Counted from the first letter of the stretch, positions 6,412 to 15,883 are shown. The stretch is DNA of 64,000 bases from Streptomyces sp. NBC_00539 (GCF_036346105.1 NZ_CP107811.1:4034501-4098500); one strand, 5' to 3'. Program-made: numbers and translations. The notes: generated from the letters alone by a model not told the origin.

Positions 6412-7352
6412 CTTTCACGCAGTCTAGTGCGCTGCCGCGCGCGGCCGCCCGGCTTACGCCCCGGAATCACCGGTCCGGCGTCATCCACGTCAAGTCCCGT
6501 CACCGCAAGCGTTTCACGGTGGTGGGCAACCACCTGGCCCAGCACGCCCGGCTGTCGGCGACCGCCATCGGCGTCGCCCTGTACATCCAGTCGTTGCCCG
6601 ACGGCGCGTCCGTCAACATCAAGGCGCTGGCCGCACACTTCCCCGAGGGGCAGATCCGCATGGCCGCGGCGCTGCGGGAGTTGGAGCAGTTCGGCTACGT
6701 CGAGCGGCGTGTCGTACGGCTGGACAACGGGCGGATGGTCACGCGGACGTACTACTACGAGCAGCCGGGTGCCGAGGCGGAGGACCCCGCGGAAACCCGT
6801 CCGGGGCGCGTGCGGCCCGCCCCCGTGCCGGAACCGGAACCGGTGCCCGAGGCCGCAGGGGAGGCCGTAGAGCCGGACCGGGAGGTCGAGGAGCCGGAAC
6901 CGGAACCGGAAGAGCCGGACCGCGAGGCCGAGGAGGCGGAAGCCGGGACCGGAGGGCCGGGAGCGGCCCCCGTCGCCCTCCATCCGGCCACCTTCGACCT
7001 GTTGGCGGGCCTGCGCGGCCTCGACCCCCGGCTGCTCCTGTCCGAACGGGACGTCCTTCGCCTCGCACCCGGGCTCTCCGCCTGGCTCGCACGCGGGATC
7101 GCCCCCGACGTCATCGCCCGGAAGCTGAGCGCCGACCTCCCCGAGCCCCTGCGCAACCCGGCGGGCATCCTCGGCTACCGGCTCACCGCGATGCTCCCAC
7201 CGCCGCTCCCTGCGGCCCTGCCCGTCGTCCCGGTCACCCGCCCGGACCCCTTCCAGACCTGCGACGGCTGCGAACGCGTCTTCCGCTCCAAGGAACCGGG
7301 CCGCTGCCGCGACTGTTCCCCCGGCGAACCGGCCAACGCATCGGCCGCCTAA
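6375..7352 (+). CDS. Streptomyces-type helix-turn-helix protein with C-terminal zinc-finger-like motif
   Basis: A 325-residue protein (314 if ATG 6408 is used). Residues 25-130 form a winged-helix region resembling replication or mobile-element regulators (RFTVVGNHLAQHARLSATAI, then ALAAHFPEGQIRMAAALREL). Residues 140-200 are a Pro/Glu-rich acidic linker. A second helical domain follows, then C-D-G-C...C-R-D-C near the C-terminus, a likely zinc site. Proteins of this layout recur as paralogues in Streptomyces genomes; their function is not known to me. The upstream region carries two copies of a hairpin/start unit. Confidence 0.75.
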   Translation: MVTNKEVVPSPMAFTQSSALPRAAARLTPRNHRSGVIHVKSRHRKRFTVVGNHLAQHARLSATAIGVALYIQSLPDGASVNIKALAAHFPEGQIRMAAALRELEQFGYVERRVVRLDNGRMVTRTYYYEQPGAEAEDPAETRPGRVRPAPVPEPEPVPEAAGEAVEPDREVEEPEPEPEEPDREAEEAEAGTGGPGAAPVALHPATFDLLAGLRGLDPRLLLSERDVLRLAPGLSAWLARGIAPDVIARKLSADLPEPLRNPAGILGYRLTAMLPPPLPAALPVVPVTRPDPFQTCDGCERVFRSKEPGRCRDCSPGEPANASAA

Positions 7353-7580
7353 GGCTCCGCGGCCCCCTGGCAGGGCGAAGCGGCTCCCGGTCGACAGGTT
7401 CCGGGGGGCAGGGGAGCATGGGGGTGGCGGCCTCCTGCCGGGGCCGATCGGGAGGTGCGCACGGCACGCACCCGCCCCCGGCGCACCGCGCCGGCATCGT
7501 GGGCCACGGGTCGTCGGCCCCCTCGCAGTGGTCGGCCACGTGACTCCTTCACCCTGCCCCACCACAGGTGAGGAACAACG

Positions 7581-8189
7581 ATGAACCAACGCACCCGCAT
7601 CACTCTGTTCACCCCCCTGCTGGCCTGTTCGCTGGCCATCGGTACGGCCGCCACCGGTTGGGCCGCCGCGGCCCCGAAGACGGCTCCGGGCGCCGCATCC
7701 GCCTCGGCCGCGTGCTTCGTCGAGGTCAAGGCCGACGACGCGACGAAAGCGATCGTGACCGGCCAGGGATTCGACAAGGCCAAGGGCGATGTCCTCCTCG
7801 ACCAGACCGACGGCGTGGGCGGCGGCACCGCCACCGTCGGCGACGACGGCACGTTCACCTCCGGTGACGTGCCGGCCGGCAAGTACAAGGCCTCCCAGAG
7901 CGGCGGGTACGGCTCCGACTGCGTGGGCGGCGCGGCGGCTCAGGACGCGGTCAACCAGAAGCTGATCACTTCTGAGCGGGAACGCGGCGCCAGCGAGGGC
8001 TTCACGGACGGAAAGGCGCTGGCGCTGGCGGGCACCTGCGACGCCCAGCCGAAGCCCCCGCAGAACCAGAAGCAGAATCAGAACGGCCTGGTCCCGAACT
8101 CCGAAGGGGCGAAGAAGGCCGACGAAGCCCACCACGCGGCGTACGACGCCGCCTTCACCGCGGCGCTCAAGAGGTACTGCACCGGCTAG
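7581..8189 (+). CDS. secreted protein of unknown function
   Basis: A 202-residue protein with a clear signal peptide (MNQRTR basic start, hydrophobic core, cleavage near A-A-A-A-P about residue 30). The mature part has an Ig-like or carrier-like stretch with G-Q-G-F-D and D-G-T-F-T-S-G-D-V-P-A-G-K-Y. A helical region (EGFTDGKALALAGTC) and a C-terminal K-R-Y-C follow. Cys residues near 45, 114, 153 and 200 could form disulfides. The start has G-G-T-G-A-G-G 6 bases upstream. No family was recognised. Confidence 0.7.
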   Translation: MNQRTRITLFTPLLACSLAIGTAATGWAAAAPKTAPGAASASAACFVEVKADDATKAIVTGQGFDKAKGDVLLDQTDGVGGGTATVGDDGTFTSGDVPAGKYKASQSGGYGSDCVGGAAAQDAVNQKLITSERERGASEGFTDGKALALAGTCDAQPKPPQNQKQNQNGLVPNSEGAKKADEAHHAAYDAAFTAALKRYCTG

Positions 8190-8355
8190 CCGTTCCGCCT
8201 GCGCCTGCAGTGCGCCCTCCGCGCGGACCCGGCGGTTCACACCGCCCGGTCCGCGTCGGTGCGTGCGGCGGGCGTGCGCGATAAGTGGAGGACTCGGGTC
8301 CGGGGTGGTCGGGGCGTGTGCAGGGGCTGGTCAGCGGCTGTTACCCGTGCGTAGA

Positions 8356-8368
8356 TTACCGGCGGTAA
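8356..8368. promoter_or_regulatory. 13-bp palindrome in the acyl-CoA ligase promoter
   Basis: TTACCGGCGGTAA is a perfect palindrome around a central G. It overlaps a possible -10 (TAGATT, 8352-8357) and lies 28 bp before the ligase start. It is a likely operator of a dimeric regulator, not identified here. Confidence 0.5.
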
Positions 8369-8396
8369 CTCCGGAGCCGAACCGAGGAGAACGCCC

Positions 8397-10250
8397 GTGC
8401 ATGCCGAGCCGAAGCCCGCTGAGCCGGCCGAGCCCGTGAAGACCGTCATCGACGGGGTGGTGCGGCAGGTCGCGGTACCCCCGCTCGTCGGCCCGCCCGC
8501 GCGGGGGTCGCTCGGGGACATACCGTTCGACAACGCGGCCCAGGCGCCCGGCGAGGCCGTGCTCGCGCGCAAGCAGCCCGACGGCAGCTGGCGCGACGTG
8601 AGCGCCGCCGAATTCGCCGCCGAGGTGCTCGCCGTCGCCAAGGGGCTGATCGCCGAAGGGCTGCGGCCGGGGGACCGGCTCGCCATCATGGCCCGCACCA
8701 CCTACGAGTGGACCCTGCTGGACTTCGCGGGCTGGGCTGCCGGGCTGGTGACGGTGCCGATCTACCCGACCTCCTCGGCGGCCCAGGCGTGCTGGATCAT
8801 CCAGGACTCGGGGGCGGTGGCCTGCGCCGTGGAGGACACCACGCAGGCCCGCATCATCAGCGCCGAACGGGTGAACCTGCCGGGGCTGGTGCACCTGTGG
8901 GAGTTCGACACGGGAGCCGTGGCACGGCTCGTCAGGGCCGGGGAACGCATCCCGGAGGCGCTGGTCCACGAGCGCAGGCGGGTCCGTACACCACAAGACG
9001 TCGCCACGCTCGTCTACACCTCCGGCACCACCGGCCGGCCGAAGGGGTGCGTGCTGACGCACGGGAACTTCTTCGCCGAAGTCGACAACGCGGTGGAACT
9101 GCTGCACCCGGTCTTCCGGGCCGTGACCAGCGAACCGGCCTCCACCCTGCTGTTCCTGCCGCTGTCGCACGTGTTCGGGCGGATGGTGGCCGTGGGCTGC
9201 CTGCGCGCGCGGGTGAAGCTCGGACACGCGCCGAGCATCCGTACGGAGGACCTGATGGCGGACCTCGCCGGGTTCAGACCGACGTTCCTGCTGGCCATCC
9301 CCTACGTCCTGGAGAAGGTCTACAACACCGCGCGGGCGACGGCGGAGCGGATGGGCCGGGGCGCGTCCTTCGACCGGGCGGCGAGGATCGCCCGGCGCTA
9401 CGGCGAGAGCGACGTCCCCGGGTGGGGGCTGCGGGCGGCGCGCGCACTGTACGACCGGCTCGTGTACCGGCGGATCCGCGCGGCGCTGGGCGGGCGCGTG
9501 CGGTACGTCCTGAGCGGGGGTTCGCCGCTCGGCGCGCGGCTGGCGGCCTTCTACGCGGGCGCCGGGGTGGAGGTCTTCGAGGGCTACGGCCTGACGGAGA
9601 CCACGGCGGCCGCGACGGTGACGCCCCCGCTCAAGCCGCGCCTGGGAACGGTCGGGTGGCCGCTGCCGGGGACGGCGGTACGGATCGCCGACGACGGGGA
9701 GGTGCTGCTGCACGGGCCGCACGTCTTCGCGGGCTACTGGAACGGCGGGGCGACCGTGCCAGGCGGGTGGTTCGCGACCGGCGACATCGGGGAGCTGGAC
9801 GCGGACGGGTACCTGACCATCACCGGACGCAAGAAGGACCTGATCATCACCTCCGGCGGCAAGAACGTCGCCCCGGCGGTCCTGGAGGACGCGCTGCGGG
9901 CGCACCCCCTGGTGGCCCAGTGCCTGGTGGTCGGCGAGAACCGGCCCTACGTCGCCGCGCTGATCACCCTGGACGGGGAAGGGCTGGCGCACTGGAGGCA
10001 GATGCACAAGAAGGGCGACCTGCCGACGGCGGAGCTCGTGCGGGACGAGGAACTGCGGGCGGACGTCCAAAGGGGCGTCGACGAGGCGAACGCGCTGGTG
10101 TCGCGCCCGGAGTCGATACGGCGGTTCGTGCTGCTGCCGCAGGACTTCACCGAGGAGCGGGGACACCTGACTCCGTCGCTCAAGCTGCGGCGCGGCGTCA
10201 TCGCGCGGGAGTTCGCGCGGGAGATCGACGCGTTGTACCGGGGGCGGTGA
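8397..10250 (+). CDS. AMP-forming long-chain acyl-CoA ligase (FadD-like)
   Basis: A 617-residue adenylate-forming enzyme that activates fatty acids to acyl-AMP and then acyl-CoA. Motifs visible: YTSGTTGRPKG (about residues 206-216), G-Y-G-L-T-E-T-T (about 396-403), T-G-D-I-G-E-L-D (about 461) and GRKKDLIITSGGKN (about 477-490). The C-terminal S-L-K-L-R-R-G-V-I ends as in the long-chain FadD group. GTG 8397 follows GAGGAG by 7 bases. A 13-bp palindrome sits in the promoter. A secreted lipase lies convergent, and a second ligase lies 2.6 kb on, suggesting local lipid use. Confidence 0.9.
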   Translation: MHAEPKPAEPAEPVKTVIDGVVRQVAVPPLVGPPARGSLGDIPFDNAAQAPGEAVLARKQPDGSWRDVSAAEFAAEVLAVAKGLIAEGLRPGDRLAIMARTTYEWTLLDFAGWAAGLVTVPIYPTSSAAQACWIIQDSGAVACAVEDTTQARIISAERVNLPGLVHLWEFDTGAVARLVRAGERIPEALVHERRRVRTPQDVATLVYTSGTTGRPKGCVLTHGNFFAEVDNAVELLHPVFRAVTSEPASTLLFLPLSHVFGRMVAVGCLRARVKLGHAPSIRTEDLMADLAGFRPTFLLAIPYVLEKVYNTARATAERMGRGASFDRAARIARRYGESDVPGWGLRAARALYDRLVYRRIRAALGGRVRYVLSGGSPLGARLAAFYAGAGVEVFEGYGLTETTAAATVTPPLKPRLGTVGWPLPGTAVRIADDGEVLLHGPHVFAGYWNGGATVPGGWFATGDIGELDADGYLTITGRKKDLIITSGGKNVAPAVLEDALRAHPLVAQCLVVGENRPYVAALITLDGEGLAHWRQMHKKGDLPTAELVRDEELRADVQRGVDEANALVSRPESIRRFVLLPQDFTEERGHLTPSLKLRRGVIAREFAREIDALYRGR

Positions 10251-10293
10251 GGGGCGGGCGCCCCGGACACCGCCGCCCGGCAGCCGCAGCGGA

Positions 10294-11436
10294 TCAGCAG
10301 TTGGCGTGCGTGGCGCGGCCCGCGAAACGGTCCGCGAGCCAGTTGCCGGCCGCCAGGGAGTGGCTGATGACCCCGCTGACGTGCTCACCGACCCAGACGG
10401 TGTCGAACTCGACGTCCGCGCCCCGCGCGCACCACTCGGAGCGCAGCTCGCGGCCGACGGCGTACGGGATCAGCTCGTCGCCGAGCGCGTGGTACTGGTA
10501 CACCGGCGCGGCCGGGGCGGTCCCGCCGAGCCTGCTCTGGCCGAGCCGGGCCCGCCAGTCGGGCTGGGCGAGCGGGTCGCGGGTGGTGAGGTCGGAGATC
10601 CGCTTGAAGGAGCCGGCGATGGCGTCGATGGCGACGCAGCCCTCGCGCAGGCCGCCGACCAGGGCCTTGCCCGCCGGGTTGAGGTAGGAGTCGAGTTTCA
10701 GCTCGGGGAAGGCGGCGTCCTGTCCGGCGGCGGCCATGAAGATCAGCCCGGAGCCGTAGGAGCCGTTGTTGAAGTCGGCGACCTTCATCAGGTCGGCCGG
10801 GACGCCGCCGGTCGCGGTGCCCTTGACCTGCAACTCCGGTGCGTACGAGCCCTGCAGCTCGGCGGCCCAGCTGCTGGCCTGGCCGCCCTGGGAGTAGCCC
10901 ATGATGCCGATCGGCGTGTCCGCGGGCAGCCCCGCCTCGGGGAGGCGCAGGGCCGCCCGGGCGGCGTCGAGCATGGCGTGACCTGCGGAGGGGCCGACGG
11001 TGTAGGTGTGCACGCCGGGCGTGCCGAGGCCCTCGTAGTCGGTGACGACCACCGCCCAGCCGCGCAGGGTGAGTTGCTGGATGAGGTTGGCCTCCATGGC
11101 GGTGCCGTTCGGGAGGTTGTTGCTCGGGGCGCAGGAGTCGCCCATGCCGACGGTGCCGACGGCGTAGGTGATCAGGGGGCGGGGGCCGGTACGGCCGTCC
11201 TGCGGGACGATGACCGTTCCCGAGACGACGTCGGGCGCGCCGTCGGCGGTGGTCGAGCGGTAGCTGATCTTCCAGGCCTTGGTGTTCGTGGGCTGGCCGG
11301 GCAGCGGGTGGAACGCGGAGGGCGCGGTGGCGACGAGGTCGCCGGGGCGGGCGGCGGAGGCGGTGGCGGGGCTCGCGGCCGTGAGGCCGAGGGCCAGGGC
11401 GGCCACGGCGGCGAGGGCGGTGCAGCGCAAACGCAT
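10294..11436 (-). CDS. secreted lipase/esterase (LIP-type alpha/beta hydrolase)
   Basis: A 380-residue protein with a signal peptide (MRLRCTALAAVAALALGLTA, cleavage near A-S-A about residue 29). The nucleophile elbow G-Y-S-Q-G-G is about residue 182. Y-H-A-L-G-D-E-L-I-P carries the likely acid, and G-E-H-V-S-G-V-I-S-H the His. The layout matches the secretory lipase (PF03583-like) family. ATG 11436 has GGGAGA upstream; the open frame to 11523 adds a non-signal extension and is rejected. It likely releases fatty acids outside the cell, feeding the neighbouring acyl-CoA ligases (inference). Confidence 0.85.
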   Translation of the reverse strand: MRLRCTALAAVAALALGLTAASPATASAARPGDLVATAPSAFHPLPGQPTNTKAWKISYRSTTADGAPDVVSGTVIVPQDGRTGPRPLITYAVGTVGMGDSCAPSNNLPNGTAMEANLIQQLTLRGWAVVVTDYEGLGTPGVHTYTVGPSAGHAMLDAARAALRLPEAGLPADTPIGIMGYSQGGQASSWAAELQGSYAPELQVKGTATGGVPADLMKVADFNNGSYGSGLIFMAAAGQDAAFPELKLDSYLNPAGKALVGGLREGCVAIDAIAGSFKRISDLTTRDPLAQPDWRARLGQSRLGGTAPAAPVYQYHALGDELIPYAVGRELRSEWCARGADVEFDTVWVGEHVSGVISHSLAAGNWLADRFAGRATHANC

Positions 11437-11487
11437 GGGCGGCTCTCCCAGGTGTCCGTGTGGGGGCAGGTGAGGAGAAGGTAGTGA

Positions 11488-11499
11488 CCGACCGGTCGG
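11488..11499. promoter_or_regulatory. 12-bp palindrome upstream of the lipase gene
   Basis: CCGACCGGTCGG is a perfect palindrome 52 bp before the lipase start. It resembles TetR-type operators built on GACCG...CGGTC. The regulator is unknown. Confidence 0.5.
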
Positions 11500-11580
11500 C
11501 ACGTCGCTGACTGTGCAGCTCACCTTTGCTGACCGGAGCCATCACCGGGCCGACGCGCGGCCCCCCGCGGCCGCCGCGCC

Positions 11581-11680
11581 GAGCCGCCCACCGCGCCGAG
11601 CCGCCCGTAACCGCGCCCGCCGAGCCGCCCACCGCGCCGAGCCGCCCGCCACCGCGGCCGCCGAGCCGCCCACCGCGCCG
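11581..11680. repeat. 41-bp tandem repeat, about 2.4 copies
   Basis: GAGCCGCCC recurs at 11581, 11598, 11622, 11639 and 11663 with alternating 17- and 24-bp spacing, giving a 41-bp unit (11581-11621, 11622-11662, part of a third). It fills the gap between the lipase promoter and the 3' end of the araC-type gene. Confidence 0.75.
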
Positions 11681-11693
11681 GCCGGGCAGCCCG

Positions 11694-12728
11694 TCAGCCG
11701 CCCGAGGCGATCCGGTAGGCGCCCGGAGTGGTGCCCGTCCAGCGGCGGAATGCGCGGTGGAAGGCGGTGTCCTCGGAGAAGCCCAGCCGGGCGGCCAGCT
11801 CCGCGATGGGCTCGCCGCTCTCCGCGAGCCCCGCGATGGCCGCGTCCCGCCGCACGTGGTCCTTCAACTGCTGGAAGGACGTGCCCTCCTGGCGCAGGCG
11901 CCGCCTCAGCGTCGCCGGGGACACGGCGAGGCGCGCCGCGACCTCCCCGAGCTCCGGCAGCCTGGGCGAGGTGCGCAGCCGCCGCGTCAGGGTCCGGCGT
12001 ACCTGCTCCGCGACCGTGGTCCCGTACTCCGGCCGCGACAGCAGGTCGAAGGGGGCCCGGCGCAGCATCGCGTCGAGGGCGGGCTCCTCCCGTACGAGCG
12101 GAGCGGTCAGCCACTGCGCGGCGAACGCGGCGGCCGTCCGGTCGGCGCCGAAACGGACCGGGCAGTCGAAGAGCAGCTCGTACTCCTGCGCGTAGGGCGG
12201 CGCGGGGTACGCGAACGCCGCGTACAGCAGCGGGATGCGGCGCCCGATCAGCCAGCTGCTCAGCCGGTGCCAGATGGCGAGCACGCACTCGGACAGGAAA
12301 CGCTCCTCGGCCCGGCCGGGGTTCCCGGCGCCGCCCTCCACGAAGTCGCTCCGCACCCCGAACCTGGCTTCGCCGTCGCCGACCTCCAGCGCCAGTTCCG
12401 GGCCGCCCGGGAACAACCCGTAGAACGCCGCGGCCCGTTCGACGGCCGCCCCCAGGTCCCGGCAGCCCAGCGAGGCGTAGCACATCATCGCGAAGGTGCC
12501 GGGCCGGCTCGGCAGCGCGCCCAGCCCGAGGAACTCGTCCTGCGTCGTGCGGTACAGCGCCCGGAACAGCCGGGCGAACTGCGCGGGCGTGATCCGCGCC
12601 CGGTCGTCGCCCAGCAACAGCGGCGGGATCTGCGCCTCTTGCAGCAGCGGCACGGTGTCGATGCCGGCGCGCCGCGCCCCCGCCAGCAGGGCACGCACAT
12701 GGTGCACGGTGATCGTCCGCCTCCCCAT
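11694..12728 (-). CDS. AraC-family regulator with Arabinose_bd-type sensor domain
   Basis: A 344-residue protein. Residues 1-200 resemble the ligand-binding domain of the OruR/ArgR-like AraC group (HVRALLAGARRAGID..., L-F-R-A-L-Y-R-T-T-Q-D-E-F-L-G-L). Residues 245-340 are the two-HTH AraC domain (VAARLAVSPATLRRRLRQEG and IAELAARLGFSEDTAFHRAF). It is divergent from the second acyl-CoA ligase (12847), with about 118 bp between starts, and so is the obvious candidate regulator of it. Members of this subgroup respond to amino acids or lipids. Confidence 0.85.
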   Translation of the reverse strand: MGRRTITVHHVRALLAGARRAGIDTVPLLQEAQIPPLLLGDDRARITPAQFARLFRALYRTTQDEFLGLGALPSRPGTFAMMCYASLGCRDLGAAVERAAAFYGLFPGGPELALEVGDGEARFGVRSDFVEGGAGNPGRAEERFLSECVLAIWHRLSSWLIGRRIPLLYAAFAYPAPPYAQEYELLFDCPVRFGADRTAAAFAAQWLTAPLVREEPALDAMLRRAPFDLLSRPEYGTTVAEQVRRTLTRRLRTSPRLPELGEVAARLAVSPATLRRRLRQEGTSFQQLKDHVRRDAAIAGLAESGEPIAELAARLGFSEDTAFHRAFRRWTGTTPGAYRIASGG

Positions 12729-12846
12729 GGGACCGACGGTAGCCCCAATGAGCTCCGGGGTCAGCGGTGCTGACGCTTCCGGTCATGCCGTACGGGCCGC
12801 TGCGGTGCCTAGCGTCGTCGTACTCACTCCCCGGGAGGCGAAGACG

Positions 12847-14607
12847 ATGGACGCCGCACAGGACCTGGCGCGACCGCGCACGCTGGCTCTCTTCACCGAG
12901 TGGACGGGGGAGCGCTACGGGCACCACAGCGCGCTCCGCTTCCGGCCGGGCACCGCCACCGCCCCGGAAGGCGGCTGGAGCACGCTCTCCTACGAGGACC
13001 TGCGGGCCCGCGTCCGCCGCACCGGGCGGGCCCTGCTGGGCCTGGGGATCGTGGCGGGCGAGCGGGTGGTGGTCCTCGCGGAGACCCGGCCGCAGTGGAC
13101 GTGCACGCACTTCGGGGTGCTGGCGGCGGGCGCCGTCCTGGTGCCGGTGTACCCGACGGCGGGGGAGGAGGAGCTGGCCTGGGTGCTGTCGGACTCCGCG
13201 GCGGTGGTGGCGGTCTGCGACGACGCCGCCCAGGCGGCCAGGGTGGAAGCCCTGCGCGGGCGGCTCCCGGCGCTGCGGCAGGTGGTCCTGATGGACGCCC
13301 TGCCGCAGCTGCCGCCGGCACCGGAGACGGAGCTGCGCGCCCGCGCGGAGGCGGTGACCCCGGACGCGGACGCCGCCGTCGTCTACACCTCGGGGACGAC
13401 CGGGCCGCCGAAGGGCTGCCGGCTCACCCACGGCAACCTCGGCGCCGTCCAGGACGCCACCTTGCCGGTGGTGAAGGGCGGGCCGGGCGACAGGACGTAC
13501 CTCTACCTGCCGCTCGCCCACCTGCTGGCGCAGCTCATCCAGTTCACCACGCTGCTCCAGGGCGGGGAGCTGTGCTACTTCGGCGGCCGGATCGAGAACG
13601 TCCTGGCCGAGGTCGCCGAGGTGGCTCCGACCCACCTGCCCTCCGTACCGCGCCTGTTCGAGAAGCTCCACTCGGTGGTGCTGTCGCTCGCGGAGTCGGT
13701 GGAGGGCGGACGGGAGCGCTTCGAGGAGGCGGTACGGCTGGGCGTACTGGCTGCCGAGGGGCGCCTGCCCGAGGAGGCGCGCACGGCGTACGAGGCGGCG
13801 CGCGAGACGCTGTACGCCCCTGTCCGCGCCGCCTTCGGGGGCCGGCTCACCTGGGCGCTGACCGGCGGCGCCCCGATCGCGCCCGCCACCTTGGACTTCC
13901 TGCGCGCCTGCGGGATCCCGGTCCACGAGGGCTACGGGATGACGGAGTCCGCCGGGGTGATCAGCCTCAACCACCCGGGGTCGGCCCGCCCCGGCACGGT
14001 CGGCCGGCCGGTCGCGGGCTGCGAGGTCCGGATCGCGGAGGACGGCGAGGTCCTGGCCCGGGGCCCGATGGTCTTCCCGGGCTACCACGGCGACGCGAGG
14101 GCGACGGCGGCGACGGTCGACGCCGACGGCTGGCTGCACACCGGCGACCTCGGCTCGCTCGACGCCGACGGCTTCCTGTCGATCATCGGCCGGAAGAAGG
14201 AGCTGGTCATCACCTCGGCGGGGAAGAACATCACCCCGACGGAGGTCGAGTTCGCCCTCCAGGCGTCCCGGTACGTCTCCCGCGCGGTGATGATCGGCGA
14301 CCGCCGCCCCCACCCGGTGGCCCTGATCACCCTGGACGCGGACGAGATCGCGGCCTGGGCGGCCCGGGAGGGGATCGCCCCGGGCACCCTGGCCCGGCCC
14401 GAGGAACACCCGGCGGTCCGGGCCCTGGTGGCGCGGGCCGTCGAGGAGGCCAACGCCACCGTCTCCCGGCCGGCCCGGATCCGTGCCTTCCACCTGCTCG
14501 CCGAGGACTTCTCCGTCGAGGCGGGCACGTTGACCCCGACCTTGAAACTCCGGCGGGCGGTGGTGGCGCAGCGGTACGCCGCCGAGATCGAGAAGCTGTA
14601 CGGCTGA
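12847..14607 (+). CDS. AMP-forming acyl-CoA ligase (second FadD-like enzyme)
   Basis: A 586-residue adenylate-forming enzyme. YTSGTTGPPKG is at about residue 179, G-Y-G-M-T-E at about 362, H-T-G-D-L-G-S-L-D at about 432 and GRKKELVITSAGKN at about 448. The end L-T-P-T-L-K-L-R-R-A-V-V matches the long-chain FadD group. The enzyme converts a carboxylate to its CoA thioester with ATP. ATG 12847 follows GGGAGG by 7 bases. It is divergent from the AraC regulator and only distantly similar to the ligase at 8397, so substrates probably differ. Confidence 0.9.
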   Translation: MDAAQDLARPRTLALFTEWTGERYGHHSALRFRPGTATAPEGGWSTLSYEDLRARVRRTGRALLGLGIVAGERVVVLAETRPQWTCTHFGVLAAGAVLVPVYPTAGEEELAWVLSDSAAVVAVCDDAAQAARVEALRGRLPALRQVVLMDALPQLPPAPETELRARAEAVTPDADAAVVYTSGTTGPPKGCRLTHGNLGAVQDATLPVVKGGPGDRTYLYLPLAHLLAQLIQFTTLLQGGELCYFGGRIENVLAEVAEVAPTHLPSVPRLFEKLHSVVLSLAESVEGGRERFEEAVRLGVLAAEGRLPEEARTAYEAARETLYAPVRAAFGGRLTWALTGGAPIAPATLDFLRACGIPVHEGYGMTESAGVISLNHPGSARPGTVGRPVAGCEVRIAEDGEVLARGPMVFPGYHGDARATAATVDADGWLHTGDLGSLDADGFLSIIGRKKELVITSAGKNITPTEVEFALQASRYVSRAVMIGDRRPHPVALITLDADEIAAWAAREGIAPGTLARPEEHPAVRALVARAVEEANATVSRPARIRAFHLLAEDFSVEAGTLTPTLKLRRAVVAQRYAAEIEKLYG

Positions 14608-14680
14608 GGGCGGGCGGCGGGGGTGACCGGCCGGGGGTGACCGGCCGGGGGTCCCGGTGGGGAGGGGCCGACTGGGGCGA

Positions 14681-15883
14681 CTACCGCAGGGCGCGGCCCA
14701 GCCGGCGCAGGCCCTCGGCGATCTCGGCGGGGGTGTGCGTGACGAAGGACAGCCGCAGGGTCCGGTGGTCGGGGGTGCCGGTGAAGAAGGGGGCCCCGGG
14801 GACGTAGGCCACGTCGTGTGCGACGGCGGACTTGAGCAGGGCCGTCGCGTCGTACCCGGCGGGCAGCCGGGCCCAGACGAACATGCCGCCCTCCGGCCGG
14901 TTCCACTCCGAGCCCGCCGGGAGCGCCTCGGGCAGGCCGGCCAGCAGCGCGTCCCTTCGGACGCGGTAGGCCGCGCGGACGGTGGCGACGTGGGCGTCCA
15001 GGTCCACCGCCGCCAGGTAGTGGGCGGCCGCCAGCTGGTTCACTGTCGAGGTGTGCAGGTCGGCCGCCTGCTTCGCGACGACCGCGGCCCGCAGCAGGGC
15101 CGCCGGGGCGCGGAGCCAGCCCAGCCGCAGGCCCGGTGCCATGAGCTTGGAGAAGCTGCCGAGCAGGGCGGTGCGGTCCTGCGCCCCGGGGTGCGCGGCG
15201 AGCCACGGCTCGTGCGCCCCCTCGTAGCGGAGGTCACCGTACGGGTCGTCCTCCACCAGCCACAGGCCGAGCCGGGAGGCGATCTCCGCGACCGCCGCCC
15301 GGCGGGCTCCGGGGAGGGTGCGGCCCGTCGGGTTCTGGAACGTGGGTATCGCGTACAGCAGCTTGGGCCGCTCCCGCCGGACGATCTCCTCCAGGGCGTC
15401 CGGGAGGATGCCGTCCTCGTCGCAGGGGACGGGCACGACCCGGACCCCGGCCAGGCCGAAGCCCTGGAGCGCCGCCAGGTAGGTCGGGTTCTCGACGAGG
15501 ACGACGTCGCCCGGGTCGAGCAGGGCGCCGGCGAGCAGGGCGAGCCCCTGCTGGGAGCCGCTGGTGACGACGACCTGGTCGGCGGTGGTGGGCAGCCCAC
15601 GGGCGGTGGCGCGGGCGGCGATCGTCGCGCGGAGTTCCGGTACGCCCTCGGTGGTCGAGTACTGCAGGGCCCGGGCGGCGGAGGCGGGGGCGGACAGGGC
15701 CGCGTCGTAGGCCGCACGCAGGCCGGCGGTGTCGAAGAGCTCGGGTGCCGGGTAGCCGCCGGCGAAGGAGACCACCTCGGGGCGGTCGGTGAGGGAGAGG
15801 ATGTCGCGGATGGGCGAACCCGCCACCGCGGCCGTCCTGGCGGCGAAGGCGGGCGGCGGCTGGACGGCGGCGGGGCCGGGCAT
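14681..15883 (-). CDS. PLP-dependent aminotransferase, class I/II (2-aminoadipate-like)
   Basis: A 400-residue fold-type I enzyme. It has SFAGGYPAPELFD at the N-terminal arm, SGSQQGL as phosphate-binding loop, NPTG at the substrate site, D-D-P-Y for the PLP pyridine Asp and GSFSKLMAPGLRLGW with the Schiff-base Lys. The pattern fits the LysN/2-aminoadipate or aromatic aminotransferase group related to MocR regulators but without a DNA-binding domain. ATG 15883 has AAGGAG upstream; the frame extends to 16138, but that stretch overlaps the divergent gene's repeats and is rejected. Confidence 0.85.
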   Translation of the reverse strand: MPGPAAVQPPPAFAARTAAVAGSPIRDILSLTDRPEVVSFAGGYPAPELFDTAGLRAAYDAALSAPASAARALQYSTTEGVPELRATIAARATARGLPTTADQVVVTSGSQQGLALLAGALLDPGDVVLVENPTYLAALQGFGLAGVRVVPVPCDEDGILPDALEEIVRRERPKLLYAIPTFQNPTGRTLPGARRAAVAEIASRLGLWLVEDDPYGDLRYEGAHEPWLAAHPGAQDRTALLGSFSKLMAPGLRLGWLRAPAALLRAAVVAKQAADLHTSTVNQLAAAHYLAAVDLDAHVATVRAAYRVRRDALLAGLPEALPAGSEWNRPEGGMFVWARLPAGYDATALLKSAVAHDVAYVPGAPFFTGTPDHRTLRLSFVTHTPAEIAEGLRRLGRALR

